Positions 23,638 through 33,890 are shown, numbered from the stretch's first letter. The stretch is DNA of 64,000 nt from Chlorobium sp. (GCA_028277485.1 JANQGE010000117.1:1-64000); one strand, 5' to 3'. Program-made: numbers and translations. The notes: generated from the sequence alone by a model not told the origin.

Positions 23638-24861
23638 ATGATTGATAATAGAATTTTTCCTGTCACCGATGATGTTACCTGGATAGGTGTTCTCGATCCT
23701 GGTCTGGTTACCTTTGATATCGTGATGGAAACCAAGTACGGCACAACGTATAACTCCTACTTCATCAACGCGGAGAAAAAAACAATTGTCGAAACAGCAA
23801 AAGCAAAGTTTTGGCCGACGTATCTTGAAAAAATAAAACAGGTTACCAACCCTGCTGAGATCGAGTACATCATCGTTGACCATACTGAACCCGATCACTC
23901 AGGCAGTGTGAACAACCTTCTCGAAGTTGCACCTAATGCAACCGTCGTCGGCAGCGCAAACGCAATCAAGTTTCTCCATGACCTTGTCGGCAATGATTTC
24001 AGATCAATGGTCGTCAAGGATGGCGACACCCTCGATCTCGGCAACAAAACACTTCGTTTCATCAATGCGGTAAACCTGCACTGGCCTGATGCTATTTACA
24101 CATGGCTGGAAGAAGACAAGGCCCTCTTTACCTGTGACTCGTTCGGCTGCCACTACTGCCATGAGGAGATGTACGATGACCTTGTAGGAGATTTTGACGA
24201 TGCCTTTACGTACTACTTCGATGCTATTCTGAAGCCCTTCAGCAAATATATGCTTCAGGCAATTGATCGTATCACGGATCTCGATATCAAGGTTGTCTGC
24301 CCCGGCCACGGCCCGATACTGCGCTCAAACTGGAAGAAATATGTCGATCTTTCAAAAAAATACTCTCAGAGCGCCATTGCCCTTCCCAATGAGAAAAATA
24401 TTCTCATCGCCTATGTGTCGGCTTACGAGAACACCACGATCATAGCCGAAAAAATAGCCGAAGGGATACGCCCGCACTGTGATTTTACCATCGATGTATG
24501 TGATATTGAAAACATGCACTTTTCAAAACTTGAAGAAAAAATTGCGCACAGTGCAGCAATTATTGTTGGTTCGCCGACCATCAATCAGAATATCGTCCAG
24601 CAGATCTACCAACTCTTTGCGGCCATCAACCCGATCCGCGACCGGGGAAAGCTTGCCGCGGCATTCGGCTCTTACGGCTGGAGCGGTGAAAGCACCAAGA
24701 TCATCGAGTCAAACCTTACCAACCTGAAGCTCAAGGTGTTTGATCAGCACGTCAAGGTCAAGTTCAAACCTCACGAGAAAGAGTTTGAAGAGTGCAGGGA
24801 ATTCGGTAAAGCTTTTGCCGAAGCGCTGATCGAGAAAAACAATCTTGTCTGCGACGTGTAA
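23638..24861 (+). CDS. Flavodiiron protein (oxygen or NO reductase, FprA-like)
   Basis: 407 residues. The N-terminal metallo-beta-lactamase-like domain carries diiron ligands ([11 protein letters not shown] with H-x-E-x-D-H, then [10 protein letters not shown] and CPGHGPIL), and a C-terminal flavodoxin domain (from about 260, [19 protein letters not shown] and [13 protein letters not shown]). Such proteins reduce O2 to water or NO to N2O with electrons from rubredoxin or a similar donor, protecting strict anaerobes. No rubredoxin fusion or neighbour is seen here. It is followed by a strong terminator. Confidence 0.88.
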   Translation: MIDNRIFPVTDDVTWIGVLDPGLVTFDIVMETKYGTTYNSYFINAEKKTIVETAKAKFWPTYLEKIKQVTNPAEIEYIIVDHTEPDHSGSVNNLLEVAPNATVVGSANAIKFLHDLVGNDFRSMVVKDGDTLDLGNKTLRFINAVNLHWPDAIYTWLEEDKALFTCDSFGCHYCHEEMYDDLVGDFDDAFTYYFDAILKPFSKYMLQAIDRITDLDIKVVCPGHGPILRSNWKKYVDLSKKYSQSAIALPNEKNILIAYVSAYENTTIIAEKIAEGIRPHCDFTIDVCDIENMHFSKLEEKIAHSAAIIVGSPTINQNIVQQIYQLFAAINPIRDRGKLAAAFGSYGWSGESTKIIESNLTNLKLKVFDQHVKVKFKPHEKEFEECREFGKAFAEALIEKNNLVCDV

Positions 24862-24881
24862 GCGCATTTCGTAACCACAAG

Positions 24882-24908
24882 AAAGGGGCTTTACTGCCCC
24901 TTTTTTTT
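24882..24908 (+). terminator. Rho-independent terminator of the flavodiiron gene
   Basis: Stem AAAGGGGC (24882-24889) and GCCCCTTT (24896-24903) with a 6-base loop runs straight into a tract of eight T residues. Confidence 0.9.
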
Positions 24909-25017
24909 GCTTCATTTCCCCATCTCCATCCCGCAGGGGGCTCGCCCTTGTACCAGCATACAGCAATAAAACCCACTGTCAGCACAACGGTGAATGCAAT
25001 GAAGAATCGAACCTTCG

Positions 25018-25311
25018 CTACCTGAAAACTATATCCTTAACCAACCCCTTCCCTACGGCTTCATTCAACCTGTCGATAATACTTCTTTTCCTGAAGGAAA
25101 GTTCGTTTCTCCACGAGGGATTCAGCACATGCACGTAAAGGGTCCCTCGCACGAACTTCTCCACAACCGCTATCCTGGCAATGGTTTTACCGACAACACC
25201 GTCCCATACCTTGAGCGCCTGATGCTCTTCATGCGCACGGCTCATGCCGTAGATGGAATAAACTTCACTGACAATATCATCGAATTTCCGGGGTGTCCTG
25301 GATGATTTCAA
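25018..25311 (-). CDS. dciA: DUF721/DciA-type protein (probable DnaB helicase loader)
   Basis: 97 residues with the DUF721 pattern: a helical N-terminus and a KH-like core (LKVWDGVVGKTIARIAVVEKFVRGTLYVHVLNPSWRNELSFRK). DciA is the widespread helicase loader in bacteria that lack DnaC/DnaI. The gene lies on the same strand downstream of dnaA-dnaN-recF, the usual place in this phylum. The start appears to be TTG at 25309-25311. Just upstream sits the methyltransferase relic, whose stop codon is 6 bp away, so the normal link with recF has been interrupted. Confidence 0.78.
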   Translation of the reverse strand: MKSSRTPRKFDDIVSEVYSIYGMSRAHEEHQALKVWDGVVGKTIARIAVVEKFVRGTLYVHVLNPSWRNELSFRKRSIIDRLNEAVGKGLVKDIVFR

Positions 25312-25317
25312 CGCGTA

Positions 25318-25689
25318 TTATTTATTAGATGGTGCTGATGATGAATTGAATTCTACAAGCTTCTTCCAGTCAATGGCTCCATTAGTGTCGCAATAATCAT
25401 GACCAAACTCCATTGTGAAACCATCGAGAAATACTCAGGTACGATTTCAATACCTATAGAATTTCTTCTCATTCTCTTTGCCACTACATTAGTGGTGCCG
25501 GAGCCCATAAACGGGTCGAGTACAGTATCTCCTTCTTTGGTAAAGAGTTTGATAAACCATTCGGGAAGGCCTTCAGGAAACGCAGCACTGTGGTTTTTGT
25601 TGTACTCACAAGAATATCAGGTTTATCTTTCGGTTTATACTTTCAGGGCATTTCTCCATAACTTGTTCCGTGCCCCGGAAGACTTCGTA
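25318..25689 (-). pseudogene. Frameshifted C-terminal relic of a DNA N4/N6-methyltransferase
   Basis: Three minus-strand frames carry consecutive methyltransferase pieces: GTSYGEMP-stop-KYKPKDKPDIL in one frame, then EYNKNHSAAFPEGLPEWFIKLF followed by DPFMGSGTT (the AdoMet-binding FxGxG-type motif I) and GIEIVPEYFSMVSQ in the next, and finally EFGHDYCDTNGAIDWKKLVEF to a TAA at 25318-25320. At least two frameshifts and one in-frame stop break it, and the N-terminal part is missing. The order (target-recognition part, then motif I near the C-terminus) resembles beta- or gamma-class type II modification enzymes. It fills the gap from the recF stop to the dciA start. Confidence 0.8.
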
Positions 25690-26793
25690 TTATACGACTG
25701 ACTGTGCCAGTTCCTCGACAGAAATACAGTGGACCCCTTTAACCTCTTTCTTATCCGTCGCGGTAATAATCGATTGCCCCGACCCGTCGAGAAGTTCAAG
25801 AACCTTCTCTCCTCTTTTCCGATCCAGCTCGCTGAAAAGGTCATCGAGCAGAAAAAGCGGCCTTTCCCCGGTAACCTCGCATACAAATCTCTGCAATGCA
25901 AGCTTCATCGCTATAAGAAATGTCCGAAGCTGCCCCTGTGAAGCGTATTTCTTGACATCAACATCATTGAGGCGGAACATAACATCGTCCCTGTGAGGTC
26001 CAAACAGGGTTTGTTTACGATACAGCTCCTGCTCTTCAACATCTCTGAGGCGCTGCATGAAGACCTCCGCCAGTCTTTCTGCAGATATTTCCGGCGTATG
26101 CACGCCCACCGAAGAGCAATAGCTCATACCGGGTACTTCTCCAAGACCGAGCTCTACGTACACAGGCTTGAAGAATTCAAGCAGCCGAAAGAGAAATACG
26201 GTTCTTGCCGACATGATCGAACCGGCAAGCAGGGAAAGCTTTTCGGTCCATGCATCAAGGCTCCCTCTTTCCATGCCGTTATCGCGAACTGCCGCAAGAA
26301 GCGTGTTGCGCTGCTGCAGCACTCGTCTGTACTGCAGAAGGTCGTCAAGGTAGCGCTTGTCAGTCTGTGAAAGCGCGTTATCCATGAACCGCCGCCTCTC
26401 CTGAGGGGAACCGTTTACGACAGCCAGGTCCATAGGAGAAAACGTTATGCACGGAACACGGCCGATGAGTTGCGAGAATTTTTTCAGCTCCTCACCGTTT
26501 ACGGAAATCTTTTTTTCAGATGTTCTCGCGTAGCTGACCTTTACGGAAATCTCTATCTCCCGGTCATCGGCAAACCGGCCCTTGAGCAGAAAGTAGCCGG
26601 CTGCAAAATTAAGGCATTCCCGGTCAATAGACCTGTTAAATCCTTTTGCCAGAGTGCAATAATGAATCGCGTCGAGTATGTTGGTTTTACCTGAACCGTT
26701 AGGTCCATAGACAAGATTGATCCCGTCGGACGGAGAAAAGGTCAGATCAGCATGCCTTCTGAAATTGACAAGCTTTATTTCCTGTAAACGCAA
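25690..26793 (-). CDS. recF: DNA replication and repair protein RecF
   Basis: 367 residues of the SMC-like ABC ATPase family, which help load RecA at single-strand gaps. It has Walker A YGPNGSGKTNILDAIHYC, the signature region GSPQERRRFMDNALS, and Walker B PLFLLDDLFSELDRKRG. It starts with TTG at 26791-26793, 16 bp downstream of the dnaN stop, and is part of the dnaN-recF unit. Confidence 0.93.
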   Translation of the reverse strand: MRLQEIKLVNFRRHADLTFSPSDGINLVYGPNGSGKTNILDAIHYCTLAKGFNRSIDRECLNFAAGYFLLKGRFADDREIEISVKVSYARTSEKKISVNGEELKKFSQLIGRVPCITFSPMDLAVVNGSPQERRRFMDNALSQTDKRYLDDLLQYRRVLQQRNTLLAAVRDNGMERGSLDAWTEKLSLLAGSIMSARTVFLFRLLEFFKPVYVELGLGEVPGMSYCSSVGVHTPEISAERLAEVFMQRLRDVEEQELYRKQTLFGPHRDDVMFRLNDVDVKKYASQGQLRTFLIAMKLALQRFVCEVTGERPLFLLDDLFSELDRKRGEKVLELLDGSGQSIITATDKKEVKGVHCISVEELAQSVV

Positions 26794-26809
26794 TGATCAG
26801 TCCAGTGTC

Positions 26810-27934
26810 TCAATTGTTTATTCTCACCGGCATAACCAGGATGATCAGACTACCGTCATCTTTCTCCTTGTCCGGTTTCAGGATAACGGCGGTCGTAGGG
26901 CTGCTCAGCTCAACGACAACAGAGTCCTCATCGATATGGGCAAGCGCGGCTTCGATGAACTTCGAGTTAAAACCTATATCGATCGCTTCGTTCCTGTAAG
27001 TACAGGGGATATCTTCCTGGGCTGACTCTCCCTCGTTGATGTTTTCAGCCGTCAATTTCAGGGAAGAAGACTGCACAGAAAACCTGATATCGCCTATGCT
27101 TGAAAATCTTCCCACCCTTTTGACGGAATCATAGAACAGAGCCCTGTCTATGGTTAACTTTTTATCGTTTTCAAGAGGGATAACCGCCTCATAATTTGGA
27201 TACGGTTCGACGATCAGTGCAGCATCGAGAACCAGGTTGTCCACAGAAAAACGTACGGACTTGTTTGCCGAATCAATGGATATTTTCACGTTATTTTCAT
27301 TCACCAGCTTCTGCAGGACAGATAAGACTCTTGCCGGAATGACGATTTTCTGTTTATCCGAAAGAGAGACACTGCATGTTTTTCTGAACCTGACCAACCG
27401 ATGACCGTCGGTTGAAACCGCAGTAAGCAGATTGTTTTCTATCTCAAACAATACCCCCATCATTGCCGGCCTCATACCATCGACACTGCATGCGAAAATG
27501 GTTTTGTGAATAATGCCGAGCAAATCTTCGGCGGAAAGCTCAACCTCTACATCGTACGTTCTGTCATGCTTCTCTGCTTTACTTTCAAAAGTGCACGGTA
27601 TCTTATAATGCCCTTTGTCGGTAGCGATATTAACAATACCCTGATCGCTCAACTGCTGACGTTCGACCTCAAAGCTGACGCCCGTCTCGTACATACTGCG
27701 AAGGAAATCCAGTACCGTACGTGCTTTCACCCCTAAATTACCATGATCGGATGACTCCACATCGGTCGTCACGGTGATGGACATTTCTCCGTCAGTGGCA
27801 AAGAGCGTCAAAATCTGGTTCTCGAGGGATATGTGCAGGTTCTCGTAACGGGGATCAAGCACTTTGCTGGGGACGGCTTGAGTTACCTTGTTAACAGCGT
27901 CCTGAAAGTGTTTGATTGAGGTCGAAAATTTCAT
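26810..27934 (-). CDS. dnaN: DNA polymerase III beta sliding clamp
   Basis: 374 residues with the three-domain clamp layout. Recognisable parts are [21 protein letters not shown] at the N-terminus, [13 protein letters not shown] in the middle domain, and the C-terminal VILVMPVR-like ending ([12 protein letters not shown]), where other proteins bind. It encircles DNA and tethers polymerases. It lies 329 bp downstream of dnaA and 16 bp before recF. Confidence 0.94.
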   Translation of the reverse strand: MKFSTSIKHFQDAVNKVTQAVPSKVLDPRYENLHISLENQILTLFATDGEMSITVTTDVESSDHGNLGVKARTVLDFLRSMYETGVSFEVERQQLSDQGIVNIATDKGHYKIPCTFESKAEKHDRTYDVEVELSAEDLLGIIHKTIFACSVDGMRPAMMGVLFEIENNLLTAVSTDGHRLVRFRKTCSVSLSDKQKIVIPARVLSVLQKLVNENNVKISIDSANKSVRFSVDNLVLDAALIVEPYPNYEAVIPLENDKKLTIDRALFYDSVKRVGRFSSIGDIRFSVQSSSLKLTAENINEGESAQEDIPCTYRNEAIDIGFNSKFIEAALAHIDEDSVVVELSSPTTAVILKPDKEKDDGSLIILVMPVRINN

Positions 27935-28263
27935 TGTACACTCTTTTTATTATTAAATAGTTAAAAATTATTGTTGTTGTTATTGAGCGTGTGGAAATCT
28001 TGATTATTCTTTTCTGTTAACTGCAAGGTATTTTTTTATAATATCTTATGAGTTTGTTTTTGATGTCGGGCTATGTTGATAACATGTTGGTAACTGTTCT
28101 GGTTTATCAACGTATGCTGGAACACCTGCTACTTATCTCTCACGGAATGTTGACAGTCAGGTTCATTTTCACGGGTGCATGCACAGGTTGTTGACAGGTT
28201 ATACACACCGGGACAAAAACAGTTTTGTTGCCCTTCGTTACTGAAAGAAGGTGTCCGTTACCA
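27935..28263. other. dnaA-dnaN intergenic region, candidate part of oriC
   Basis: AT-rich 329-bp gap with a perfect DnaA box TTATACACA at 28199-28207, a one-mismatch box TTATCAACA (28074-28082, minus) and TTATCAACG (28104-28112). Further TTGTTGACAGG-type sequence lies near 28188. It also carries the dnaN promoter. Together with boxes upstream of dnaA this suggests a bipartite origin. Confidence 0.55.
28199..28207 (+). promoter_or_regulatory. DnaA box TTATACACA
   Basis: Exact match to the TTATNCACA consensus, located 57 bp beyond the dnaA stop codon. Confidence 0.7.
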
Positions 28264-29739
28264 TTACATTGACATGATTTCAATGCGCTTTTTCAGCTCC
28301 TCTATATGGTTTCTTGTTTCTGCAGAATGCTCGACCTTTTTCTGGATGGCATTATAGCCGTGGATAACGGTGGAATGATCGCGTCCCCCGAAATGAAGCC
28401 CTATGGTTTTCAAAGATGAGCCTGTAAGTTCCTTGCCCAGATACATGGCGATCTGCCTGCCTGCCGCAATCTCTTTTTTCTTCGACTTTCCTTTCAGGTC
28501 GTTTGGGGTGATGGAAAAATAAGAGCAAACCGCTTTTTCAATAGTATCCAGACTAAGCTGCTTTGACTGTATTTTGATAATGTCCTTGAGCGTGGATTTT
28601 GTAAACGACAGGTCGATATCCTGATTGACCAGCGAATGGGAAGCAAGCAGCTTAACGATGCATCCTTCAAGCTCCCTGACATTTTGCGTGACGTTGGTGG
28701 CTATAAATTCTATGACATTTCCATCGAGCGTAACGCCGTTCTGTTCCAGTTTGCTTTGAATGATGGCTTTTCTGGTTTCATAATCCGGAGGTTGTATATC
28801 TGCCGACAGCCCCCAGTTGAACCTTGAGATCAGACGGTCTTCAATGCCCTTGATCTCCTTGATAGGCCTGTCCGAGGAGAGGATGATTTGTTTGTTTGAT
28901 TGGTGCAGGGTGTTGAATATGTGGAAGATCTCTTCCTGTGTTTTTTCTTTACCCGCAAAAAACTGGATATCGTCGATAATCAGTACATCCACTTTCCGGT
29001 AAAAAGCTGAAAATTCCTGTATATTCGCGTTTTGAATGGCATTGACGAAGTCTATGGCAAATTTCTCACTTGAAACGTACAGCACATATTCCGAGATGCA
29101 TTTTTCACGAACCTGGTTCCCGATTGCCTGAACCATGTGTGTTTTCCCCAAACCCACACCCCCGTAGATAACAAGGGGGTTGAAAGCGTTCTGTCCCGGA
29201 TTCTGGGCGACGGATTTCGAGGCGGCAAAGGCAAGTGAGTTGCAGTCTCCCCGGATAAGCGTGTCGAATGTATACTTTGGATTGAGGTGGCTCTCGAATT
29301 TTGTGCGGTTGCGCTCCAAAAAGTCCCTGTCCGAAGATGCCTGCACTGTGGAACAGCCTTCTTCACCAAGCTCTGCTTTTGCTACATTCTGATGAGGAAG
29401 TTCGATCGTTACGGGATGACTTTGAGATTTATCCATAACGATGGAATACATTAGTTTTCCTTCGGAACCCAGGATGTCTTTCAACGCTTGTTTCAGTTGT
29501 ATAGAGTAATTTTCTTCAATCCACTCGTAAAAAAACTGGCTTGGAACTTCTATAGTAAGTTCGTTGTCGGCAAAGTGGATGGGAGTAATCGGGGCAAACC
29601 ATGTTTTGAATGCCTGATTGTTGAGCTTGTCTTTGAGTATCTCGAGGCAGGCATCCCAAATTTTCTCTGCTGTTCCTGTTTTTGCAAGGCTGATGTTGGA
29701 GTCTTTTTCAATAAATTCACGGGACAGTGACTGAGGCAT
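28264..29739 (-). CDS. dnaA: Chromosomal replication initiator protein DnaA
   Basis: 491 residues from ATG 29739 (a GTG at 29748 is 3 codons upstream). It has domain I ([10 protein letters not shown]), AAA+ Walker [17 protein letters not shown], Walker [10 protein letters not shown], sensor SSDRP, and the DnaA signature [15 protein letters not shown] in the DNA-binding domain. It opens oriC and recruits the helicase. It is transcribed toward dnaN. DnaA boxes flank the gene on both sides. Confidence 0.96.
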   Translation of the reverse strand: MPQSLSREFIEKDSNISLAKTGTAEKIWDACLEILKDKLNNQAFKTWFAPITPIHFADNELTIEVPSQFFYEWIEENYSIQLKQALKDILGSEGKLMYSIVMDKSQSHPVTIELPHQNVAKAELGEEGCSTVQASSDRDFLERNRTKFESHLNPKYTFDTLIRGDCNSLAFAASKSVAQNPGQNAFNPLVIYGGVGLGKTHMVQAIGNQVREKCISEYVLYVSSEKFAIDFVNAIQNANIQEFSAFYRKVDVLIIDDIQFFAGKEKTQEEIFHIFNTLHQSNKQIILSSDRPIKEIKGIEDRLISRFNWGLSADIQPPDYETRKAIIQSKLEQNGVTLDGNVIEFIATNVTQNVRELEGCIVKLLASHSLVNQDIDLSFTKSTLKDIIKIQSKQLSLDTIEKAVCSYFSITPNDLKGKSKKKEIAAGRQIAMYLGKELTGSSLKTIGLHFGGRDHSTVIHGYNAIQKKVEHSAETRNHIEELKKRIEIMSM

Positions 29740-29748
29740 GAAACTCAC

Positions 29749-30277
29749 GGTTTAGAAACTTAAATTGGGGGTTGAAAAACAAATCATCAACATCTTCTGT
29801 TCGTAAATTACATTTTTCGGCGGATAAAAAACAATCTGCGAAACGAAAAAATCCTACCCTGCGAACGGTCACGTTAACAGATGTTATCAACATTTTAAAG
29901 TGTTTATTATTAATAATATAGGCCGAAGGCTTTTATTGGTTGTCAACATTTGCCGATCGGTTTTTGGTTCAGGTTTTATGCGGTCTTATGGGAATTGATT
30001 TTTTTTGCCCACAAGTTATCCACATTGTTGGTATTCCGACTTGGAGGGCTGTCGGGATTGCCGGAAAAGAAGGCCTTCACTGTTGGATTTAAATAATGGT
30101 TGTGCTAAATTCAAAGCCCGGTATTTTTTGAATTCCTAAATTGAGCGGTTCTCCTGTTTCGTCCTTAAAACCTTATGGGAACATGATTTTGTCAGGGTGC
30201 ATGTCGATAGTACAGATGTCATCAAATACGCACGTTATACCGTACAATTTGAAACGTTCAATTTAGGTTGAATAAAA
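29749..30277. other. Region upstream of dnaA, candidate main part of oriC
   Basis: No gene seen. It contains a perfect DnaA box TTATCCACA (30016-30024), a one-mismatch box TTATCAACA (29884-29892), and TTGTCAACA near 29940. An AT-rich run with TTATTATTAATAATATA at about 29904-29920 could be the unwinding element. A Bacteroidetes-like promoter for dnaA may lie at 29802-29834 on the minus strand (TTG, 21 bases, TAATTTAC). The repeat at 30278 closes the region. Confidence 0.6.
30016..30024 (+). promoter_or_regulatory. DnaA box TTATCCACA
   Basis: Exact match to the strongest E. coli-type DnaA box, inside the candidate origin upstream of dnaA. Confidence 0.8.
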
Positions 30278-30417
30278 GGCACCTCTAAAAAGTGTCACGA
30301 GCGAGCAAAGTGTAAGGCGGACGGAGCGGAGAAACCGGAATGTACACGGAGTACATGGGGATTTCGAGCACCGACCAACGCAGCAATTTGGGCGCGCAAT
30401 AAGTTTTTAGAGGTGCC
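30278..30417. repeat. Palindromic intergenic repeat of 140 bp beside the origin
   Basis: The ends GGCACCTCTAAAAA (30278-30291) and TTTTTAGAGGTGCC (30404-30417) form a perfect 14-bp inverted repeat. Inside are the family core AAGGCGGACGGAGCGGAGAAA and a second small hairpin ATGTAC/GTACAT (30340-30356). It is the longest and most perfect member in the window and lies between the DnaA-box region and rpmH. Confidence 0.85.
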
Positions 30418-30450
30418 CTAAACTATGAGAATAATGAGGAGTGTCTTACT

Positions 30451-30612
30451 ATGAAAAGGACGTTTCAGCCGCATAACAGAAAGAGGAGGAACAAGCACGG
30501 TTTTCGCCAGCGCATGGCTACGAAAAACGGCCGCAGGATTCTTTCCTCGCGCAGGGCAAAAGGCCGTCACTCACTCAGTGTCAGCAGTGATATGGGGTTC
30601 CGAAAGAAGTAA
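30451..30612 (+). CDS. rpmH: 50S ribosomal protein L34
   Basis: 53 residues beginning [20 protein letters not shown] and ending SSDMGFRKK: the L34 signature in a very short, Arg/Lys-rich protein of the large ribosomal subunit. It is the first gene of the conserved rpmH-rnpA-yidD-yidC order next to dnaA. ATG 30451 is preceded by GAGGAGTG about 10 bp upstream, a good ribosome site. Confidence 0.95.
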   Translation: MKRTFQPHNRKRRNKHGFRQRMATKNGRRILSSRRAKGRHSLSVSSDMGFRKK

Positions 30613-30641
30613 GGGAAAAGTAGAAATCGTCCCGTGGCGTT

Positions 30642-31064
30642 TTGAATACGATACATGCTCATTCATTGAAAAAGTATGAGATACTCAGGGGCCGTACATT
30701 GGTATCGAAACTTTTCAGTTCAGGCCGCAGTGTGAGGGGCGAGTTTATAAAGGTACTGTTTGCTCCGCTCGATATGGAATGCGGGGGCGGCAGGTCGCTC
30801 CCAAAGGTTCTTTTTGTCGTTGGCAGAAAAATCAGGCCTGATGCCGTTGGCCGCAACAGGATAAAGCGATTGATGAAGGAATCCTACAGGCATGAGAAGT
30901 CAGTTGCTGCCGAGTGCGCAAAAAAGTATGCCGGAAGCGGTAATGTGATATTGTGTATAGCGTTTATGTATGTCGGGCGTAAGAAAACACTGCCGTCATC
31001 GGATCGTGTCAGAAAGGAAGTCAGGGGGCTGCTGGAAGGTATACTGAGGGCGATTCCCGGTTGA
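30642..31064 (+). CDS. rnpA: Ribonuclease P protein component
   Basis: 140 residues, basic, with the RnpA pattern VLFVVGRKIRPDAVGRNRIKRLMKESYR (the RNR motif). It pairs with the catalytic RNase P RNA to mature the 5' ends of tRNAs. No ATG fits the frame; the best starts are TTG at 30642 or TTG at 30666. The gap from rpmH is 29 bp. Confidence 0.88.
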   Translation: MNTIHAHSLKKYEILRGRTLVSKLFSSGRSVRGEFIKVLFAPLDMECGGGRSLPKVLFVVGRKIRPDAVGRNRIKRLMKESYRHEKSVAAECAKKYAGSGNVILCIAFMYVGRKKTLPSSDRVRKEVRGLLEGILRAIPG

Positions 31065-31135
31065 GTGATACCGCTCACCTTGCTGAATGGCTGTGTTTGA
31101 GTCAGGCGAAAGTGATCTTATAGCGAAAGAGCATC

Positions 31136-31414
31136 ATGGAACTCAATGCGTTCTGGAAAGTTATAAACCAAGTGCCGATTTTTCTGATCAAGTTTTACCG
31201 GGCGTACATATCTCCCCTGCTTGGCCCGTCCTGCCGATTTTATCCTACCTGTTCAAGTTATGCTCTCGAAGTGTTCAGGACTCATAATTTCTTTTATGCG
31301 CTGTGGCTTACTCTGTGGCGCGTACTGCGCTGCAACCCGTTTTCGAAAGGGGGGTATGATCCGGTGCCGCTTGCCGGTAGAAAGTTAAATGCTAAAAAAG
31401 AAGACAATGGATAG
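31136..31414 (+). CDS. yidD: Membrane protein insertion efficiency factor YidD
   Basis: 92 residues with the YidD signature: [28 protein letters not shown] (with the conserved Cys pair), then [17 protein letters not shown]. Small basic protein thought to aid YidC-dependent insertion. It overlaps the start of yidC by 8 bp if yidC begins at 31407 (26 bp if at 31389). Confidence 0.92.
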   Translation: MELNAFWKVINQVPIFLIKFYRAYISPLLGPSCRFYPTCSSYALEVFRTHNFFYALWLTLWRVLRCNPFSKGGYDPVPLAGRKLNAKKEDNG

Positions 31415-33173
31415 AAATTCTGTAATAGGACTTGTGTTGATAGGTCTGATCATGATTGTGTGGATGCAGTTTATGGTTCCGGAGAGGAAGCCCGTGCAGG
31501 ATGATATCATGACGACTGATGTGACCGCGGTTGGAGAAAGGCCTGACGGGGGTAGCGGGGCCGCATCGGTGATGCAGAAAACCGACAGCCGTGACAGTTT
31601 CGGAGAATTTGCCGTTGCCGCAGGCGGCGAGGAAAAACTGATTACGATCGACAACGACCTCTTCACAGCGGTACTCTCTTCCCGAGGGGCTACCCTGAAA
31701 TCGATGGTGCTGAAGAAGCATCTCAACTCGGACCGGGAACAGTTTGATCTGATTAAAAACGGTGACAGCGGTGCATTGTCTCTTTTCTTCCTGACACGCG
31801 ACGGCAAGCAGATCGACACAAGGGATCTGTTTTTCAGGACTTCGGTTAATCAGGAAAGGGTGTCGCTTACCGGTAAACGGTCATATTCCGTAACCTACAG
31901 ACTTGATGTGTCGCCGGACAGAAGTATTGAAATTGTCTATACGTTTACGGGCGATACCTATGCCATAGGATATGATGTACAACTTACGGGCTTCGGTGGC
32001 ATGCTGCCGGGAAATGAGTACCAGCTTGAGTGGGACGGAGGCCTCTTGCATTCTGAAAAAAATATCGATGACGAGCTGCAAAACTCGTGGGCTTCGGCGT
32101 ACATGGGCGGAAGCCTTCTCAGGCTCGACGCAAGCGATCCCTCGAAGGATTACCGTGAAGAACAGTCCGGTGTTGCCAGATGGATTGCCGTAAGAACAAA
32201 ATATTTTGTGGCGGCACTCATACCGGCTTCGTCAACGGACGGGGTGTTTCTGAGAGGCAGCCACAAGGCAGGCGAAAAATTCGAAGATTATACGGCAGCG
32301 CTGAAGTTCACGCTGCCAGCCGATAAGAAAACCCACAAGGAGTCTGTTTCGCTTTATGTAGGTCCGATCGATTACAACGTGCTTCATTCTCTTAACGTGA
32401 ATCTTGAAAAGATCATGGACTTTGGCTGGGACTGGCTTACGAGGCCTTTTGCGGAGTACATCATTCTGCCCATTTTCGATCTGCTCAACCAGTTCATAGA
32501 CAATTACGGGCTGATTATCATTATTTTCGCCTTGCTGATCAAGCTGGTAACCTATCCGCTGACCATGGCCTCGACAAAATCTATGAAAAAGATGGCGGCA
32601 TTGCAGCCCATAATGAAGGAACTGCAGGAGAAGCACAAGGACAATCCTGCGAAAATGCAGAGTGAACTCGGCAGAATCTATAAAGAGGCGGGTGTCAACC
32701 CGCTTGGAGGCTGTCTTCCTGTTCTGCTGCAAATGCCGCTCCTTTTTGCAATGTTCTATGTGTTCCGTTCATCTATCCAGTTGCGGCAAGAGGGGTTCCT
32801 CTGGGCAAAAGACCTTTCCGTTCCCGATTCCATCCTTGATTTGGGGTTCAGCATACCGCTTTACGGAGATCATATCGCTCTTTTTCCAATCCTTATGGGC
32901 GGGGCGGTATATCTGCAGCAGAAGATTACTCCGATGACACAGACCAATGAACAGATGAAGATCATGATGTACATCTTCCCGGTCATGATGCTGCTCTTTT
33001 TCAACAATCTTCCTGCCGGTCTTGGCCTCTACTACCTGATGTTCAACGTATTCAGTATTATCCAGACGTTTTACATCAACAAAACCACATCTGCGGAGGA
33101 CTTGCCGAATATCGCTATTTCCCAGCCCGCTTCGAAAGCCCCGAAGAAGAAAAAGGGTACAAAAAAACGGTGA
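31407..33173 (+). CDS. yidC: Membrane protein insertase YidC
   Basis: 588 residues. There is an N-terminal membrane anchor ([18 protein letters not shown]), a large periplasmic beta-rich domain, and the conserved five-helix insertase core from about residue 355 ([20 protein letters not shown], the [20 protein letters not shown] stretch), ending in a basic tail KKKKGTKKR. It inserts membrane proteins alone or with SecYEG/SecDF, whose genes are also in this window. ATG 31407 was chosen for its AAAAAAGAAG leader; ATG 31389 is in frame. Confidence 0.93.
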   Translation: MDRNSVIGLVLIGLIMIVWMQFMVPERKPVQDDIMTTDVTAVGERPDGGSGAASVMQKTDSRDSFGEFAVAAGGEEKLITIDNDLFTAVLSSRGATLKSMVLKKHLNSDREQFDLIKNGDSGALSLFFLTRDGKQIDTRDLFFRTSVNQERVSLTGKRSYSVTYRLDVSPDRSIEIVYTFTGDTYAIGYDVQLTGFGGMLPGNEYQLEWDGGLLHSEKNIDDELQNSWASAYMGGSLLRLDASDPSKDYREEQSGVARWIAVRTKYFVAALIPASSTDGVFLRGSHKAGEKFEDYTAALKFTLPADKKTHKESVSLYVGPIDYNVLHSLNVNLEKIMDFGWDWLTRPFAEYIILPIFDLLNQFIDNYGLIIIIFALLIKLVTYPLTMASTKSMKKMAALQPIMKELQEKHKDNPAKMQSELGRIYKEAGVNPLGGCLPVLLQMPLLFAMFYVFRSSIQLRQEGFLWAKDLSVPDSILDLGFSIPLYGDHIALFPILMGGAVYLQQKITPMTQTNEQMKIMMYIFPVMMLLFFNNLPAGLGLYYLMFNVFSIIQTFYINKTTSAEDLPNIAISQPASKAPKKKKGTKKR

Positions 33174-33176
33174 GCG

Positions 33177-33761
33177 ATGGAATACCTACAGCAGGCAGAT
33201 GCATGGCTTTTTCAGCTGCTGAACCTGAATGTGGTTCATCCGGCTGCCGACGACCTGATGGTGTTTTTAACCAAACCCAAGCTGTCGGGTCATATTTTTG
33301 TTCTGGCCGCACTGTTTATGGTGGTGCAAAGAGGCTGGAACGGGCTCATGATCCTTCTGTTGGCGCTCCTTGCCGTAGGGTGTGCCGACTGGATTACTTC
33401 AGGTGTTCTCAAGCCGCTGTTCCAGAGGACAAGGCCGTGTTTTGAGCTGGAGGAGTTCAGGCTGTTGATCAATCAGACCCGTTCCTACTCTTTTGCTTCT
33501 TCTCATGCGGCAAACTCGGCTGCGGTGGCCAGTATCATCTGGATTTTTTTCAGCCGCGGGGATGCCATAGAGAGAGTGTTTACCGCTGTGATGGTTTTTT
33601 ATGCGTTACTGGTGGCCTACTCGAGGGTCTACGTCGGAGTGCACTATCCGGGAGATATCGTTACAGGAGCTCTTATCGGGATAGCGTGTGCAGGGCTGGT
33701 GTATACCGTATTTGCCTGGATAGTGAAAAATAAGGTTCATCCAAAGAAGGTCCCTTTGTGA
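33177..33761 (+). CDS. PAP2-family membrane phosphatase
   Basis: 194 residues with several membrane helices and the three PAP2 motifs: KPLFQRTRP, SYSFASSHAANS (Ser-His in place of the more usual PSGH), and SRVYVGVHYPGDIVTG. Members dephosphorylate undecaprenyl pyrophosphate, phosphatidylglycerol phosphate or lipid A. The substrate is not clear here, but undecaprenyl-PP recycling would fit the nearby cell wall genes. It begins 3 bp after the yidC stop, so probably the same operon. Confidence 0.82.
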   Translation: MEYLQQADAWLFQLLNLNVVHPAADDLMVFLTKPKLSGHIFVLAALFMVVQRGWNGLMILLLALLAVGCADWITSGVLKPLFQRTRPCFELEEFRLLINQTRSYSFASSHAANSAAVASIIWIFFSRGDAIERVFTAVMVFYALLVAYSRVYVGVHYPGDIVTGALIGIACAGLVYTVFAWIVKNKVHPKKVPL

Positions 33762-33778
33762 ATTGCCGTGAGCGACTT

Positions 33779-33890
33779 GAGGGAACCTCTGTTTATTCCT
33801 GCGATTCAATTGCAAGGCGAACGGAGCGCAGAAGCCCTCTCCTGTCCGCCCAACGAAGCCGGGTACGCAACGAAGTTAATAGAGGTCCTC
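33779..33890. repeat. Palindromic intergenic repeat, about 112 bp
   Basis: Left end GAGGGAACCTCTGTTTAT and right end TTAATAGAGGTCCTC (to 33890) are imperfect inverted repeats. The core GCGAACGGAGCGCAGAAGCCCTCTCC and CCAACGAAG match the copies at 8160 and 42033. It lies between the PAP2 and ROK genes. Confidence 0.75.
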
